A DNA stretch of 40,893 nt from an uncultured Victivallis sp. (GCA_944389935.1 CALXOE010000034.1:1-40893); one strand, 5' to 3'; numbered from the stretch's first letter, positions 1 through 8,110 are shown. The notes: generated from the letters alone by a model not told the origin. Made by a program: numbers and translations.

Positions 1-254
1 GTTGTTTGATGGTTGGTTGGTACGGGGAGAGACGCGCTCTTACGAGCCGCTTTCTCTCCCCCGAACCCCTCTCTTGTAATGCCGGGCGCGGAACTCTGTT
101 GCGGGGCGGGAACGGGGAGGGGCGTTTGGGCGTGAGCCGCTTTCTCTCCCCCGAACCCCTCTCTTGACTGTCCGGCGCATGCAAGCGGAGAATGGGGGAT
201 TGGGCGAATTTTCACTCTTTGTAGTTCGATCAGCGTGAAGTGTCTCGATTGCAT
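1..254 (-). CDS. Prepilin-type N-terminal motif protein, partial (runs off left edge), with 30-residue tandem repeat
   Basis: The frame opens with ATG at 254 behind an AAGGAGG ribosome binding site and stays open to base 1 (84 complete codons), so the C-terminus is missing. Residues 1-11 read MQSRHFTLIEL, the prepilin cleavage/N-methylation motif: cleavage is expected before Phe6 and Glu10 is the conserved Glu. In ordinary type IV pilins and pseudopilins a hydrophobic helix follows at once. Here it is replaced by a polar, Pro/Gly-rich stretch holding two copies of REGFGGEKAA, each followed by an LPVP motif, 30 residues apart. From family knowledge the protein should be handled by a prepilin peptidase and inner-membrane secretion apparatus; whether the altered form still is cannot be told. 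A second FTLIEL and the hydrophobic helix may lie beyond the edge. It is 85 bp downstream of the GntR gene on the same strand, so co-transcription is likely. Confidence 0.6.
   Translation of the reverse strand, partial: MQSRHFTLIELQRVKIRPIPHSPLACAGQSREGFGGEKAAHAQTPLPVPAPQQSSAPGITREGFGGEKAARKSASLPVPTNHQT
44..166 (-). repeat. In-frame direct repeat, 33 bp perfect, 90-bp period
   Basis: Bases 44-76 and 134-166 are identical over 33 bp. The 90-bp period is a multiple of three, and on the minus strand both copies read REGFGGEKAA in the frame of the prepilin-like gene. The flanks share a weaker LPVP-containing similarity, so the whole 30-codon unit looks duplicated and then diverged outside the core. 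Confidence 0.85.
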
Positions 255-339
255 GACAGTCCCTCCTTGATTTCGGTGGTTGCAGTGATTGTTATGAATG
301 AGTTTCGACTTCGGTCGATCATGGTGAATCCTTGATTGT

Positions 340-1731
340 TCAGCGGAAAACAGCTTTGTTGGCGAAGAGAGCGGCGAATTCTCCTGCCGTGTCCGCGGCG
401 GCGGCAGGCGGGCGCAGTTTCAGGAATGTCCGGGTCATGGCGGCAAGTTCGGCGGTTCCGTCGTCGACGCCGACTTCTCCGGCCAGGACTCGGTTGATGC
501 CCGTGATGACGAGCTTGTAAAGCGTGCTGTCGGAAAGATGATAGTTCGTGGTCATTTTCGGAACCTCGGAGAGGAACAGGCAGTCGCCGGGATCGTGCGG
601 ATCGAGCGAACGCTGCATGGCCGAGATCCGCACCGGAATGCCGTAGCGCGATTCCGCGATGAAATTCTGGAAACTTTTCCCGAGCAGCAGACGCACGAGC
701 CCGGCCGCAGTGTGCATATCCGCGCACTCCTTGCGGACGCAGAAGATCTCGGTCGCCTGCATGGTCGTGTCGATTCCGCCCGGAAATGCGGGCAGGGGAG
801 CCAGCCGCCAGTTTCTGCAGTTGCAGCTGTTGAGCAGCAGCAGAAATTGCCTCGGCTGTTCGATGAACGGGAGCTCGCCATCGATGAAGCGCTCCCAGTA
901 GTTCGGATGGCGCGGAACGAATGGAATCCCGTTCTCATGCAGGATCTGGTAAATGGCGGAGAGCCCGCGGCGGGTTTCGGGCGTATCGATGCGGACGGGA
1001 TCTCCCGCCGCCGGATCGATCAGCGTTCCGCCCGCGCGGCGCAGATAGTTCATCCAGAGGAACGGTTCGGCTTTCCAGTAATACCGTTTTTCCGGAGGCA
1101 GGATCGGGCGGAACGCCGCCAGCGATTTCCGGAAGTCGTTCCAGGTCCATCCCGCCCCCGGCTCGGCGACGCCCGCCTTTCCCAGAAGTTCGGTGTTGTA
1201 GAACATGACGCGCGGCGAGAAGAGCAGCGGCAGCCCGACCAGCCTGCCGTTCAGCCGGCACGCATCGAACGGCGCACCCGTGAAATCCGCATCGTCCGGA
1301 AACACCGCCCGGAAAATCTCCGAGAGATCGGCGTATTCCGCGTGATGCGACTGCAGATAACCCGTCGCCCGGAGCTCGAACATCCCGTGCCGGAACTCCC
1401 GGACCACGCGCAGATGCGGAAACTCCCGCCCGAGCCGGTCGATCAGCTCCTCCCGGTAAGGCAGCTTGTACAGCGGATCGAAGAAGAATACGTTGCGCTG
1501 CAGAATCCGCCCCCGCCAGTCGGGGTGGACGTAAACTCCGTGACGCGGCACCTTGTAGAGCACTCCCTCGTTCGAGAGCGACTCCACGGCGCTCTGCACG
1601 ATCAGCAGTGAGATTCCGGTCGCCGCCGCGATGTCGCGGGTGACGGGGAGCTTCTCCCCGGCGGGCACTTCCCCGGATTCGATCCGGTCGAGAATCCAGT
1701 TCCGAACGATCGTCAGTTTGTCCTGCTTCAT
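340..1731 (-). CDS. GntR-family regulator with solute-binding-protein-like effector domain
   Basis: 463 residues. Residues 1-68 form a GntR winged helix: the family-typical start MKQDKLTIVRNWILDRIESG, then GEKLPVTRDIAAATGIS as the helix-turn-helix, ending in a wing with YKVPRHGVYV. The rest lacks the usual FCD or UTRA effector domain. It resembles a cytoplasmic version of an extracellular sugar-binding protein (SBP_bac_1 type), with PRVMFYNTELLGKAGV and WTWNDFRKSLAAF typical of that fold. It has no signal peptide. The likely role is a ligand-responsive repressor of sugar-use genes. It diverges from the sugar importer starting at 1974 and lies upstream of the prepilin-like gene, so either could be its target. 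An inverted repeat in its own upstream region (1745-1764) suggests autoregulation. The wHTH assignment is firm; the effector-domain assignment is moderately sure. Confidence 0.8.
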   Translation of the reverse strand: MKQDKLTIVRNWILDRIESGEVPAGEKLPVTRDIAAATGISLLIVQSAVESLSNEGVLYKVPRHGVYVHPDWRGRILQRNVFFFDPLYKLPYREELIDRLGREFPHLRVVREFRHGMFELRATGYLQSHHAEYADLSEIFRAVFPDDADFTGAPFDACRLNGRLVGLPLLFSPRVMFYNTELLGKAGVAEPGAGWTWNDFRKSLAAFRPILPPEKRYYWKAEPFLWMNYLRRAGGTLIDPAAGDPVRIDTPETRRGLSAIYQILHENGIPFVPRHPNYWERFIDGELPFIEQPRQFLLLLNSCNCRNWRLAPLPAFPGGIDTTMQATEIFCVRKECADMHTAAGLVRLLLGKSFQNFIAESRYGIPVRISAMQRSLDPHDPGDCLFLSEVPKMTTNYHLSDSTLYKLVITGINRVLAGEVGVDDGTAELAAMTRTFLKLRPPAAAADTAGEFAALFANKAVFR

Positions 1732-1744
1732 GTTCTTTTATCCT

Positions 1745-1764
1745 CAGTGGTGTATTAGTCACTG
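1745..1764. promoter_or_regulatory. Candidate GntR operator
   Basis: CAGTG and CACTG form an inverted repeat with a 10-bp spacer, 14 bp before the GntR start codon. On the minus strand it overlaps TAATAC, a plausible -10 with a weak TTATCT -35 17 bp upstream. The position fits autorepression. Confidence 0.35.
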
Positions 1765-1915
1765 ATTTGTTCACAGATAATTTTACCCGAAAAAGCGGGA
1801 AAAGTCAAGAGCGGGTCGGAAAAAAAACGAAAAAAAACGGCGACGGACGCCGCCGGAGACTCTCCGGGTCGGCAATGAAGCCAATTTCCGGGGCGCGCGG
1901 GAGCTGAAGTTCGAT

Positions 1916-1959
1916 TTGCAAAAACGACACTCCGAACGTATATTATCAGAATTGCAATC
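1916..1959 (+). promoter_or_regulatory. Promoter of the sugar ABC operon, with palindrome at +1
   Basis: TTGCAA (1916-1921), a 17-bp spacer and TATATT (1939-1944) form a good sigma-70-type promoter. The expected start is near 1951, inside the 8-bp palindrome ATTGCAAT (1951-1958). That palindrome repeats the TTGCAA core of the -35 box 36 bp away, so a regulator could bind both. An AGGGGG ribosome binding site follows at 1960-1965. Confidence 0.65.
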
Positions 1960-1973
1960 AGGGGGAATTTCCG

Positions 1974-3419
1974 GTGCTCAAGGTTGAAAATCTGACGAAA
2001 TGCTACGATGCCGAAACGGCGCTCGACCATGTGTCGCTCACGCTCGAAGCGGGGCGCATCCTCGGCCTCATCGGCGAAAACGGCGCCGGAAAATCGACTT
2101 TCACGAAATGCCTCACCGGGGTGGTGCGCCCGACCTCGGGAACGATTTCGATCGATCCGGGCGTCTCGATCGGCTGGATTCCGCAGGAGTTCAATCTCGT
2201 TCCGGATCTGACCGTCACGGAGAACATCTTTCTCGGGCGCGAGAAGAGCCGGTTCGGGCTGCTCGACCGCGCGGCGATGCGCCGGGAGGCCGAGCGCAGA
2301 TTCCGGAAACTGAACGTCGAGATCGACCCCGATGCGCTGGTCAGCGAACTGCCCCCCTCCGGAAAACAGATGGTGGAATTCGCCAAAGCGCTCGACGAGA
2401 GCCACCGGCTGCTGCTCATGGACGAACCGACCACGATTCTGAATGCGGAGGAGACGCGGCGGCTCTTCGCGATCATGCGCGAATTCAAAGCCGCGGGCGG
2501 ATCGATCATCTACATCTCGCACAAACTCGCCGAAGTCCGCGAGATCTGCGACGAAATCGCGGTGCTGCGCGACGGGGTGCTCGTGAGCGTCTCGCCCGCC
2601 TCGGAACTCGATCCGGCGGAGATGGCGCGCCGCATGGTCGGCCGCGAACTCTCGCGCATGTTTCCGGAACCCCTCACGAATCCTCCGGGCGAACCGGCAC
2701 TCGAGGTCGAACATCTCAAAAGCGGCCGGGCCGTGCGCGATGTGAGTTTCACGCTGCGCCGCGGCGAGATCCTCGGCGTGGCGGGGCTGGCCGGCGCGGG
2801 GCGCACGGAGATGGCCGAGGCGATCATGGCGCTGCGCCGGGTCGACGGCGGCACGATCCGCGTGGACGGCAGACCCGTGAAATTCCGCCGTCCGTCGGAG
2901 GCGGTCGCGGCGGGGCTCTCGTATCTGCCGGAGGATCGGCAGGGGAGCGGGATTCTGCCGGGATTCTCGATCGGGGAGAACATCACGCTCGTGTCGCTCG
3001 CGCGTTACTGCCGGTTCGGGCTGCTGCGTCCGGCTCTGATCCGGGAGGCGGCGGAGCGTTACGGACGCGAGTTCCGGATCAAACCGAACCGGCCGGAGGC
3101 GCTTCTGAGCGAACTTTCCGGCGGCAACCAGCAGAAAGTCGCGATGGCGCGCGGGCTGGACACGCGGCCGCGGATTTTTATTTTCGACGAGCCGACGCGC
3201 GGCGTGGACATCGCGGCGCGACGCGATATTTATGAATTCATCCGGAAGTGCGCCGACGGGGGCGTGGCGTGTCTGCTGATCTCTTCGGACATGGAGGAGA
3301 TTCTCGGCATGTGCCGCACGGTCATGGTCATGCGCGAGGGGCGGGTCGCGGGCTTCCGGTCCGGGGAGAAACTGACCCAGGAGGAACTGATGTATCTGGC
3401 AATCGGAGTGGATCGATGA
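1974..3419 (+). CDS. Sugar ABC transporter, duplicated ATP-binding protein (RbsA/XylG/MglA type)
   Basis: 481 residues with two fused ATPase domains; it energises import of a monosaccharide by the permease and binding protein encoded next. The start is GTG at 1974, 8 bp after AGGGGG. Domain 1 has Walker A GENGAGKS (residues 34-41), a Q-loop (WIPQEF) and Walker B LLLMDEP. Domain 2 has the degenerate Walker A of this family (GLAGAGRTE), a canonical LSGGNQQK signature and Walker B IFIFDEP. Two departures are visible in domain 1. The usual LS-x-x-QQQ signature is replaced by LPPSGKQM, and the strand between Walker A and the Q-loop is shorter than usual, so the protein is a little under the family's roughly 495-500 residues. 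Its stop overlaps the permease start (ATGA). The transported sugar is not shown by the sequence. Confidence 0.93.
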   Translation: MLKVENLTKCYDAETALDHVSLTLEAGRILGLIGENGAGKSTFTKCLTGVVRPTSGTISIDPGVSIGWIPQEFNLVPDLTVTENIFLGREKSRFGLLDRAAMRREAERRFRKLNVEIDPDALVSELPPSGKQMVEFAKALDESHRLLLMDEPTTILNAEETRRLFAIMREFKAAGGSIIYISHKLAEVREICDEIAVLRDGVLVSVSPASELDPAEMARRMVGRELSRMFPEPLTNPPGEPALEVEHLKSGRAVRDVSFTLRRGEILGVAGLAGAGRTEMAEAIMALRRVDGGTIRVDGRPVKFRRPSEAVAAGLSYLPEDRQGSGILPGFSIGENITLVSLARYCRFGLLRPALIREAAERYGREFRIKPNRPEALLSELSGGNQQKVAMARGLDTRPRIFIFDEPTRGVDIAARRDIYEFIRKCADGGVACLLISSDMEEILGMCRTVMVMREGRVAGFRSGEKLTQEELMYLAIGVDR

Positions 3420-4372
3420 AAGTCAAGATGAATTGGAAAAGCGTCCGGGATTCCGGCGGCGTGTGGATCGCGCTGGTCGTGTTTCTCGTGGCGGCGGCGA
3501 TTTCAAACGAGAATTTCCGTTCGCCGCAGAATCTGGTGAACATCACGCGGCAGGTGTCGTACAGCGGGATCATCGCGCTCGGAATGACGTTCGTGATTGC
3601 GGCGGGGGGGATCGATCTGGCGGTCGGTTCGCTGTTCGCGCTGGCGGGGGTGGTTTCGCTTTTCGCGATGAACGCGGCGGGCGGTCCGGAGAGCGTGCAG
3701 CTCGTCGCGGGGCTCGGTGCCGCGCTCGGGGTCGGCGTCATCGGCGGGGCGTTGAACGGGGTGCTGGTCGGGGCGGCGCGGGTGCAGCCGTTCATCGTGA
3801 CGCTGGGAACGATGTCGATCTTCCGGTCGCTCGCGCTCTACTTCTCGAACGCGGGGCTGGTCCGCACCGACAATACGCTCTACCAGAAGTGCGGGATGGC
3901 GGAGTTCGGCGGGATTCCGCTGCCGACGATTCTGCTCTTCGTGCTGACCGCCTGCCTCACGGTGGTGTTGAAGCTCACGCGGTTCGGGCGGCACGTCTGC
4001 GCGGTCGGGTCGAACGAGCGGGTCGCATACTACTCGGCGATCCGGACCGGACTGGTCAAATTCTGGACCTATGTGCTGGTCGGCGGGCTGGCGGGGCTGA
4101 GTGCGTTTCTGCTCGGCGGGCGGCTCAATTCGGTCAGCAGTTCGGGGGCGGGGCTCTCGTATGAGCTCGACGCGATCGCGGCGGTCATCATCGGCGGAAC
4201 GGCGATGACCGGCGGAAAGGCGACGATTCCGGGGACGCTCGCGGGCGTGCTGCTGCTCGGGATCGTCTCGAACGTGCTCGACATGTGGGGAATTTCGGTC
4301 AATTTGCAGGGGACGGTCAAGGGACTGGTCATCATCATAGCCGTACTGATCCAATACAGAAGGAAGGATTGA
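3416..4372 (+). CDS. Sugar ABC transporter permease (RbsC/BPD_transp_2 family)
   Basis: 318 residues from the ATG that overlaps the preceding stop. A frame extending further upstream lies inside the ATPase gene and is not used. The protein is almost entirely hydrophobic helices, with the family motifs GMTFVIAAGGIDLAVGS near residue 56 and GGTAMTGGKATIPGTLAG near residue 262, both typical of RbsC-type permeases of the CUT2 class. It should form the inner-membrane channel as a homodimer with the two-domain ATPase. The binding-protein gene follows after 4 bp. No other sugar-catabolic gene is in the operon, so the substrate cannot be assigned. Confidence 0.93.
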   Translation: MKVKMNWKSVRDSGGVWIALVVFLVAAAISNENFRSPQNLVNITRQVSYSGIIALGMTFVIAAGGIDLAVGSLFALAGVVSLFAMNAAGGPESVQLVAGLGAALGVGVIGGALNGVLVGAARVQPFIVTLGTMSIFRSLALYFSNAGLVRTDNTLYQKCGMAEFGGIPLPTILLFVLTACLTVVLKLTRFGRHVCAVGSNERVAYYSAIRTGLVKFWTYVLVGGLAGLSAFLLGGRLNSVSSSGAGLSYELDAIAAVIIGGTAMTGGKATIPGTLAGVLLLGIVSNVLDMWGISVNLQGTVKGLVIIIAVLIQYRRKD

Positions 4373-4376
4373 TTGT

Positions 4377-5330
4377 ATGAAGAAGTGGTTCACTTTGTTC
4401 GGCGCGGCGCTGCTGGCGTTCGCGGTCGTGTCGTGCGGTGAGGCGAAAGCGAAAAAGACGAAGATCGGCGTGTCGATTCCGGCGGCCGACCACGGCTGGA
4501 CCGGCGGCGTGATCTACAGCGCCGAGAGCGCGAAGAAGAAGCTCGAGGCCGCGAATCCCGATTTCGAGATCATCATCTCGACCGCCCGTGACGCCTCCGA
4601 GCAGGTCAACAAGATCGAGAATCTGCTCGTGCAGGGGGTGAAAGCGGTCGTGGTGCTGCCGCAGGAGCCGGGGCCGCTGACGAACGTCTGCGACATGGCG
4701 AAACAGCAGGGGGTCTTTCTGGTCACGGTCGACCGCGGACTTGAGAAGCCGGTTCAGGACGTTTATGTGGCCGGCGACAACGCCGGATTCGGCCGGACGG
4801 CGGCGCAGGCGCTCGTGCAGGCGCTCGGGGGCAGGGGAGACATCCTCGTGATGGAGGGGATTCCGTGTGTGGTGAACACCGACCGCGTCGAGGCGTTCAA
4901 GGCCGAGATCGCGAAGCACCCGGGCATCCGGCTGCTCGAGTCGCAGTCCGCCTACTGGGACACCGAAAAGGGGCTGAAACTCATGGAGAACTTCCTGCAG
5001 AAATATCCGAAGATCGACGCGGTCTGGGTCGGAGACGATGACGTTCTCATCGGCGCATTGAAAGCGCTCGAGGAGTCGAAGCGGCAGGATGTGAAGCTCA
5101 TGCTCGGCGGCGGAGGGGCGAAAGCGATCGTCAAGCGCGTGCTCGACCGCGATCCGGTGGTCCGCATGACGGTCACCTATCCGCCGAAGATGATCGAGAT
5201 CGGCATCGAGTCGGCGATCGCGGGGCTGAAGAACGGCGGGAAAGCGAAAGAGGCGAAGATTGTGATTCCCTCGGAGGTGGTTACGCCGGAGAACGCCTCG
5301 GAATACTATTTCCCCGATTCGATCTACTGA
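4377..5330 (+). CDS. Sugar ABC transporter substrate-binding lipoprotein (periplasmic-binding-protein-like type I)
   Basis: 317 residues. The N-terminus is a lipoprotein signal with lipobox AVVSC, so Cys20 would be lipidated and the protein anchored in the periplasm. KIGVSIPAADHGWTGG starts the Peripl_BP_4 (ribose-binding-type) fold. Residues that commonly contact sugar in this family are present: an Asp-Arg pair in VDRG, the NTDR segment near residue 165 and the GDDD segment near residue 222. It captures the sugar and delivers it to the adjacent permease. The order ATPase-permease-binding protein differs from the E. coli rbs order. An AAGGA ribosome binding site lies just before the start. 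The specificity is unknown. Confidence 0.92.
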   Translation: MKKWFTLFGAALLAFAVVSCGEAKAKKTKIGVSIPAADHGWTGGVIYSAESAKKKLEAANPDFEIIISTARDASEQVNKIENLLVQGVKAVVVLPQEPGPLTNVCDMAKQQGVFLVTVDRGLEKPVQDVYVAGDNAGFGRTAAQALVQALGGRGDILVMEGIPCVVNTDRVEAFKAEIAKHPGIRLLESQSAYWDTEKGLKLMENFLQKYPKIDAVWVGDDDVLIGALKALEESKRQDVKLMLGGGGAKAIVKRVLDRDPVVRMTVTYPPKMIEIGIESAIAGLKNGGKAKEAKIVIPSEVVTPENASEYYFPDSIY

Positions 5331-5336
5331 GGGGCG

Positions 5337-6008
5337 ATGGTTCCGGCACTGGTCGCATATGCGCTGGGGCGCCGCTGTTTCGAGCGTTTTCCGGGGAGGG
5401 AGGATCTTCCGCCGGTGGTGCTTGTGCACGGGCTGCTGCACCGGGGCATTGTCATGAGGAGTCTCGCGAAGTTTCTGAACGGGCGCGGGTATCCGGTTTA
5501 CGTCTACGACTACAAGACCACCCGCGGCGGGATCGTCGCGCACGGGCGGATGTTCGCGGAGTTTCTGCGGGAGCTGCCGGAAAAGCGGGTCGACCTGGTG
5601 ACGCACAGCATGGGCGGGCTGCTGACCCGTGTGGCGCTCTCCGGATTCGAGGGGACGCCGATGGCGGCGAAGATCGGGCGCGTGGTCATGGTTGCGCCGC
5701 CGAACCACGGGTCGCAGATGGCGGAGGATGTGGCGCGGAATTTCCCGCCGTCGAAACTGCTGGTGCGGCCGCTCGACGAGCTGTCGAACCGGGAGGGGGC
5801 GGTCTGCCGGGAACTGCCGGTCCCGCGCGGATACGAGATCGGGATCATCGCGGGGGACGCCGACGGGAAAGTTTCGCTGGAGTCGACGCGCCTCGAGGGG
5901 ATGCGTGACCATGTGATCGTGCATGCGCGGCACGTGAATATTCTGTTTCAGCCGGAAGCGCGCGGAGAGATTCTGGCATTTCTCGAGACCGGCCGGTTTC
6001 GCCACTGA
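5337..6008 (+). CDS. Alpha/beta-hydrolase, lipase/PGAP1-like
   Basis: 223 residues. VVLVHGLLH (residues 27-35) is the oxyanion-hole strand, THSMGG (89-94) carries the nucleophile Ser91, and VVMVAPPNHGS follows as in triacylglycerol-lipase-like and PGAP1-like hydrolases. The acid is probably the Asp in AGDADGKVS and the base His is in VHARHVNI near the C-terminus. There is no signal peptide, so the enzyme is cytoplasmic; the substrate is unknown but should be an ester or thioester. It begins 6 bp after the binding-protein gene and so sits in the transporter transcript, which may reflect position only. E. coli YfgM-like or esterase names would be over-interpretation. Confidence 0.82.
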   Translation: MVPALVAYALGRRCFERFPGREDLPPVVLVHGLLHRGIVMRSLAKFLNGRGYPVYVYDYKTTRGGIVAHGRMFAEFLRELPEKRVDLVTHSMGGLLTRVALSGFEGTPMAAKIGRVVMVAPPNHGSQMAEDVARNFPPSKLLVRPLDELSNREGAVCRELPVPRGYEIGIIAGDADGKVSLESTRLEGMRDHVIVHARHVNILFQPEARGEILAFLETGRFRH

Positions 6009-6044
6009 AACTGTTCGGAAAAATGTTCTGGAAAGGATTGTGTT

Positions 6045-6272
6045 ATGCCGATTTTCAATTACAAATGCCGCAGTTGCGGAACGGAATGCGAGCTGTTGGT
6101 GGCGCACTTCGACTCTGAGGCGGAGTGTCCGAAGTGCGGTTCGTCCGACATGGAAAAACTTCCGAGCCGGTTCGGAGCGGTGCTGAGCGGCGGGGCGACT
6201 TCGTGCGCGAGCCGGGATCTCTGCCCGTCCGGTCACAAGTGCTGCGGGAACTGCGGCTGCGGCGGTCACTGA
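6045..6272 (+). CDS. FmdB-type zinc-ribbon protein
   Basis: 75 residues. MPIFNYKCRSCGTECELL is the standard opening of the FmdB/CxxC_CxxC_SSSS regulatory-protein family, and CPKCGSSD supplies the second zinc-binding pair (Cys8/Cys11 and Cys28/Cys31). The C-terminal 25 residues are unusually Cys- and Gly-rich (CCGNCGCGGH) and could bind another metal. Family members are small cytoplasmic proteins whose role is poorly defined. An AAAGGA ribosome binding site precedes the ATG. The stop overlaps the ksgA start (TGATG), suggesting translational coupling. Confidence 0.85.
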   Translation: MPIFNYKCRSCGTECELLVAHFDSEAECPKCGSSDMEKLPSRFGAVLSGGATSCASRDLCPSGHKCCGNCGCGGH

Positions 6273-7114
6273 TGAACAAACAGCAGCTGCTTACGGCGCT
6301 TGAGTCGATCGGGATGCGCCCCGGGCGCGGGCTCGGGCAGAATTTTCTGCTGGACGGGAATCTGCTCGACTTCATCGTGCGGCTGAGCGCCCCGAAGAGG
6401 GGGGAGAAGATTCTCGAAGTCGGTCCCGGGTTCGGCGCGCTGACGTCGCGGTTGTTGAAGAGCGGGGCGGAGGTGTATGCGGTCGAATTCGATCACCGGA
6501 TTGCGGAGTATCTCCGGGCGCATGTTGAGAAGGAGAATTTTCATCTGACCGAGGCGGATGCGTGCCGGGTCGATTACGTTGAGCTGCTGAAAGGGGAGCC
6601 GTTCCGTGCGATTGCGAATCTGCCCTATTCGATCAGCACGATTTTCATTGCGCGGATGCTCGATCTGCCGCGGCCGCCGGAGTCGATGTTCTTCATGCTG
6701 CAGCGCGAGATGGGGGAGCGGCTGAGCGCGGTGCCGGGGACGAAGAATTACGGAGCGTTGTCGGTGCGGACGCAGCTCAGATACGAGGTGAAACTTGAGA
6801 AAATCGTGCCTCCGGAGGTGTTTTTTCCGCCGCCGGAGGTTGATTCGGCGATTGTTTCGTTCCGGCTGCGGCGCGGTGGGGCGGGGGATGATCCGGAGCT
6901 CTGCCGTCTGCTGCCCGGGGTGGTCAAGACGGTGTTCGCGCAGCGGAGAAAGCAGATGGGCAAGGTGCTCGGGCAGAACTACGGGAAAGAGAAAGCGGCG
7001 GCGGCGCTGGCGGCGGTGAATCTGCCGCCGGAGGTTCGCCCGGACAAACTCACGGTGGAACAGTTTGCGGCTCTGACCCGCCGCCTCTTCGATCTGCCCG
7101 GCGCGGACTCGTGA
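6272..7114 (+). CDS. rsmA: 16S rRNA dimethyladenosine transferase KsgA/RsmA
   Basis: 280 residues from the ATG overlapping the preceding TGA. It dimethylates two adjacent adenosines in the 3'-terminal helix of 16S rRNA (A1518 and A1519 in E. coli numbering) during 30S maturation, using S-adenosylmethionine. Family motifs in order: GLGQNFLLD (substrate-loop start), EVGPGFGALT (motif I, SAM binding), AVEFD (motif II acidic residue), NLPYSIST (catalytic motif IV) and VDSAIVSF. The length is normal for the family. A start further upstream would require coding inside the zinc-ribbon gene and is rejected. It is the last gene of the plus-strand run; tyrA begins behind its own promoter. Confidence 0.97.
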   Translation: MNKQQLLTALESIGMRPGRGLGQNFLLDGNLLDFIVRLSAPKRGEKILEVGPGFGALTSRLLKSGAEVYAVEFDHRIAEYLRAHVEKENFHLTEADACRVDYVELLKGEPFRAIANLPYSISTIFIARMLDLPRPPESMFFMLQREMGERLSAVPGTKNYGALSVRTQLRYEVKLEKIVPPEVFFPPPEVDSAIVSFRLRRGGAGDDPELCRLLPGVVKTVFAQRRKQMGKVLGQNYGKEKAAAALAAVNLPPEVRPDKLTVEQFAALTRRLFDLPGADS

Positions 7115-7161
7115 CCGGGGCGCGTTCTCCGCGGGAATCGGCGTTTCTTTTGTAAAACGGG

Positions 7162-7190
7162 TTGCATCCGGGCGCGGTTCATGGTATATT
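7162..7190 (+). promoter_or_regulatory. Promoter of tyrA
   Basis: TTGCAT (7162-7167), 17-bp spacer, TATATT (7185-7190). The expected start is near 7197, with the GAGG ribosome binding site at 7204-7207 and the ATG at 7220. Confidence 0.75.
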
Positions 7191-7219
7191 AAAGGATTTA
7201 CCAGAGGAACATTGAAACT

Positions 7220-8110
7220 ATGGATCAACCCCGGAATACGGTTGTCGCAATCATCGGACTCGGACTGCTCGGCGCTTCGCTCGGCATGGCTCTGCGCGGC
7301 GGAGCGTTCCGCCGGACCGGCTGGACGCGGCGGGAAAGCATCCGCCGGTGGGCCGTCGACTGCGACGTTCTCGACGAATGTGAAGACTCTCTCGAAGAGG
7401 TTCTCGGCAAGGCGGATCTGACGATTCTCGCGCTGCCGCTCCCCGAGATCGAACGGTATCTCAAAGAGTATGCGCACTGCTTCCGCCCCGGCTCCGTCGT
7501 GAGCGATATCGGCAGCTGCAAGTCCGGCATCATGAAAGCAGCCGAGGCTCTCAAGCCGTTCGGCGTCCATTTCGTCGGCGGCCACCCGATGGCGGGAACC
7601 GAAAAGTCCGGCCCCGAGTCGGCGTTCCCGACCCTCTACCGCAATGCCGACGTCTTTGTCTGCCCCGGCGAGGAGTCGCCGGAGGAGGCGGTTGAACTGG
7701 TCGAACAACTCTGGCGGTCGGTCGGCACAAAGACCTCCCGCATCTCCGCGGCGCGGCACGACGATCTCGTGGCGCATACGAGCCACGTGCTGCACATTCT
7801 CGCTTCGGCGCTGGCGCTCTCGATTCTCGACGCGCCGGATGAGACGCTGCGGCTCGAACGGTTCCGCGGCTGTGCGACCGGATTCCGCGACACCTCGCGC
7901 ATCGCGTCGAGCTCTCCGCTCATGTGGCGCGAGATCATCGAGAACAACCGCGAGGCCGTGCTCGTCGCCATGCGGGATTTCGACCGCCGTTACGAAGCCT
8001 ACCGCCGGATGATCGAAACCGGCGATTTCGACTCCTTTGAACGGGAATTCGCCCACGGCAAACTGCTGCGCGACAGCTGGCTGGAATACAAGAGCAGGAA
8101 ACGGGAATGA
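7220..8110 (+). CDS. tyrA: Prephenate dehydrogenase (tyrosine biosynthesis)
   Basis: 296 residues. It oxidatively decarboxylates prephenate (or arogenate) to the tyrosine precursor with NAD(P). The N-terminal Rossmann fold shows VAIIGLGLLGASLG (dinucleotide loop). GGHPMAGTEKSG is the TyrA substrate-binding loop, SHVLHILASAL is a helix of the dimerisation domain and FRDTSRIA is the typical late motif. There is no chorismate mutase or ACT domain, so it is the short monofunctional form. It has its own promoter and shares an ATGA overlap with the downstream ABC ATPase gene, although no functional link is known. Whether it prefers prephenate or arogenate cannot be read here. Confidence 0.95.
   Translation: MDQPRNTVVAIIGLGLLGASLGMALRGGAFRRTGWTRRESIRRWAVDCDVLDECEDSLEEVLGKADLTILALPLPEIERYLKEYAHCFRPGSVVSDIGSCKSGIMKAAEALKPFGVHFVGGHPMAGTEKSGPESAFPTLYRNADVFVCPGEESPEEAVELVEQLWRSVGTKTSRISAARHDDLVAHTSHVLHILASALALSILDAPDETLRLERFRGCATGFRDTSRIASSSPLMWREIIENNREAVLVAMRDFDRRYEAYRRMIETGDFDSFEREFAHGKLLRDSWLEYKSRKRE

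Noticed and set aside
230..322. Small minus-strand frame of 30 residues (MIDRSRNSFITITATTEIK...) between the GntR gene and the prepilin-like gene
   Set aside because: Only a weak ribosome binding site and no family resemblance. It overlaps the start of the better-supported prepilin frame; a leader peptide is possible but unsupported.
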